A program made the position numbers and the translations under genes. A DNA stretch of 50,544 nucleotides from a bacterium D16-51 (lineage in GTDB: Bacteria > Bacillota > Clostridia > Lachnospirales > Lachnospiraceae): the NCBI GenBank assembly GCA_003612285.1, contig RAYE01000044.1:1-50544 (forward strand), written 5' to 3'. Of this stretch, positions 50,475 through 50,544 are shown piece after piece (position 1 is the first letter of the stretch; each line of letters starts with the position of its first letter). The notes under the pieces are model-generated. The model was not told the DNA's origin. It saw nothing but the letters and a program-made list of their open reading frames with translations, and did no database searches.

Positions 50475-50544
50475 ATGCCGTCAAAGCCAGTCCTTTCGGA
50501 CGCTGATAAAAAAGCAATCCGCAAAAAGCTGGAAGAACTATGCG
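50475..50544 (+). CDS. Start of a likely TetR-family regulator (cut by window end)
   Basis: Only the first 23 codons are visible: MPSKPVLSDADKKAIRKKLE and ELC. AAAGGAG precedes the ATG. A hydrophilic N-terminus followed by a Lys-rich first helix, plus a palindrome overlapping the start of its own transcript, suggests a TetR/AcrR repressor. With so few residues the family call is provisional. Confidence 0.45.
   Translation, partial: MPSKPVLSDADKKAIRKKLEELC

Larger units (their letters stand above)
41366..50544 (+). mobile_element. Integrative and conjugative element, Tn1549-like type (left part, runs off the window)
   Basis: Downstream of lysS the sequence changes to element genes in one orientation: DUF6075-like, DUF3970-like, ParA, ParB, RepA_N initiator, several small proteins, PcfB and the VirD4 start. 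Codon use is clearly richer in G+C than in the flanking genes. The integrase, relaxase and the remaining transfer genes are not in the window. The exact left end is not defined; it lies between the lysS stop and about 41.5 kb, because 41366-41577 holds no gene and only short repeats and a hairpin. Confidence 0.75.
47668..50544 (+). mobile_element. Nested serine-recombinase element inserted in the VirD4 gene (runs off the window)
   Basis: The left edge is inferred from the loss of VirD4 similarity after GATCCGAA. It carries a large serine recombinase reading inward, an intergenic segment rich in dyads, and the start of a regulator gene with a promoter. The right end and cargo are outside the window. 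Large serine recombinases of transposons such as Tn4451 and Tn5397 target GA dinucleotides, and the junction has GA on both sides of the break. Confidence 0.7.

Overview
The window looks like a chromosomal segment of a low-to-mid GC Firmicute, most likely a gut member of the Lachnospiraceae (Clostridia). The reasons are the AGGAGG-type ribosome binding sites, the housekeeping set (pcrA, lon, greA, lysS, eno, dapA/dapB, ppk/ppx, QueH), a CIRCE operator before lon, a NlpC/P60 wall hydrolase, and from about 41.4 kb an integrative-conjugative element of the Tn1549-like kind. No database search was possible; the assignment rests on protein motifs and general familiarity.

Layout. 0.1-7.4 kb: a TetR regulator converging on a minus-strand block (NSS-family Na+ symporter, argH, a small membrane protein, pcrA, tyrA). 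7.5-14.7 kb: a plus-strand run headed by a consensus promoter: class A penicillin-binding protein, small membrane protein, leucine-rich-repeat protein, and a VWA-type/MoxR-type ATPase pair. 14.9-24.9 kb: RNase H, PAP2 phosphatase, CobO, dapA, dapB, CvpA-like protein, QueH, Nudix hydrolase, NlpC/P60, Na/Pi symporter, RlmI-like methyltransferase. 25.1-33.2 kb: thrC, then lon (CIRCE operator) converging on ppx-ppk. 33.9-41.4 kb: enolase, a MATE pump behind an attenuator-like leader, an ECF sigma/anti-sigma-like pair, greA and lysS.

The gaps between these housekeeping genes carry an unusually dense set of inverted-repeat elements. One family has ends resembling GTTACTATTCACRGC. It occurs complete or partial at about ten places, from about 50-bp hairpins to a 524-bp giant foldback (38584-39107). 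A second, unrelated 337-bp MITE-like element with perfect 20-bp ends including TA (33434-33770) sits inside a relic of the first family. A third foldback (35341-35504) supplies the last codons of the MATE gene. I regard these as the most unusual part of the chromosomal section.

From just after lysS to the window end is an integrative element with different, more GC-rich codon use: DUF6075-like, DUF3970-like, ParA, ParB and a RepA_N-type initiator with seven 23-bp iterons inside its coding sequence. These are followed by small element proteins (one frameshifted), PcfB and the start of a VirD4 coupling protein. VirD4 is cut off within its Walker A region by a nested element encoding a large serine recombinase. 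The nested element continues past the window edge with a structured, DnaA-box-like intergenic segment and the first codons of a likely TetR regulator behind a promoter that carries a perfect palindrome.
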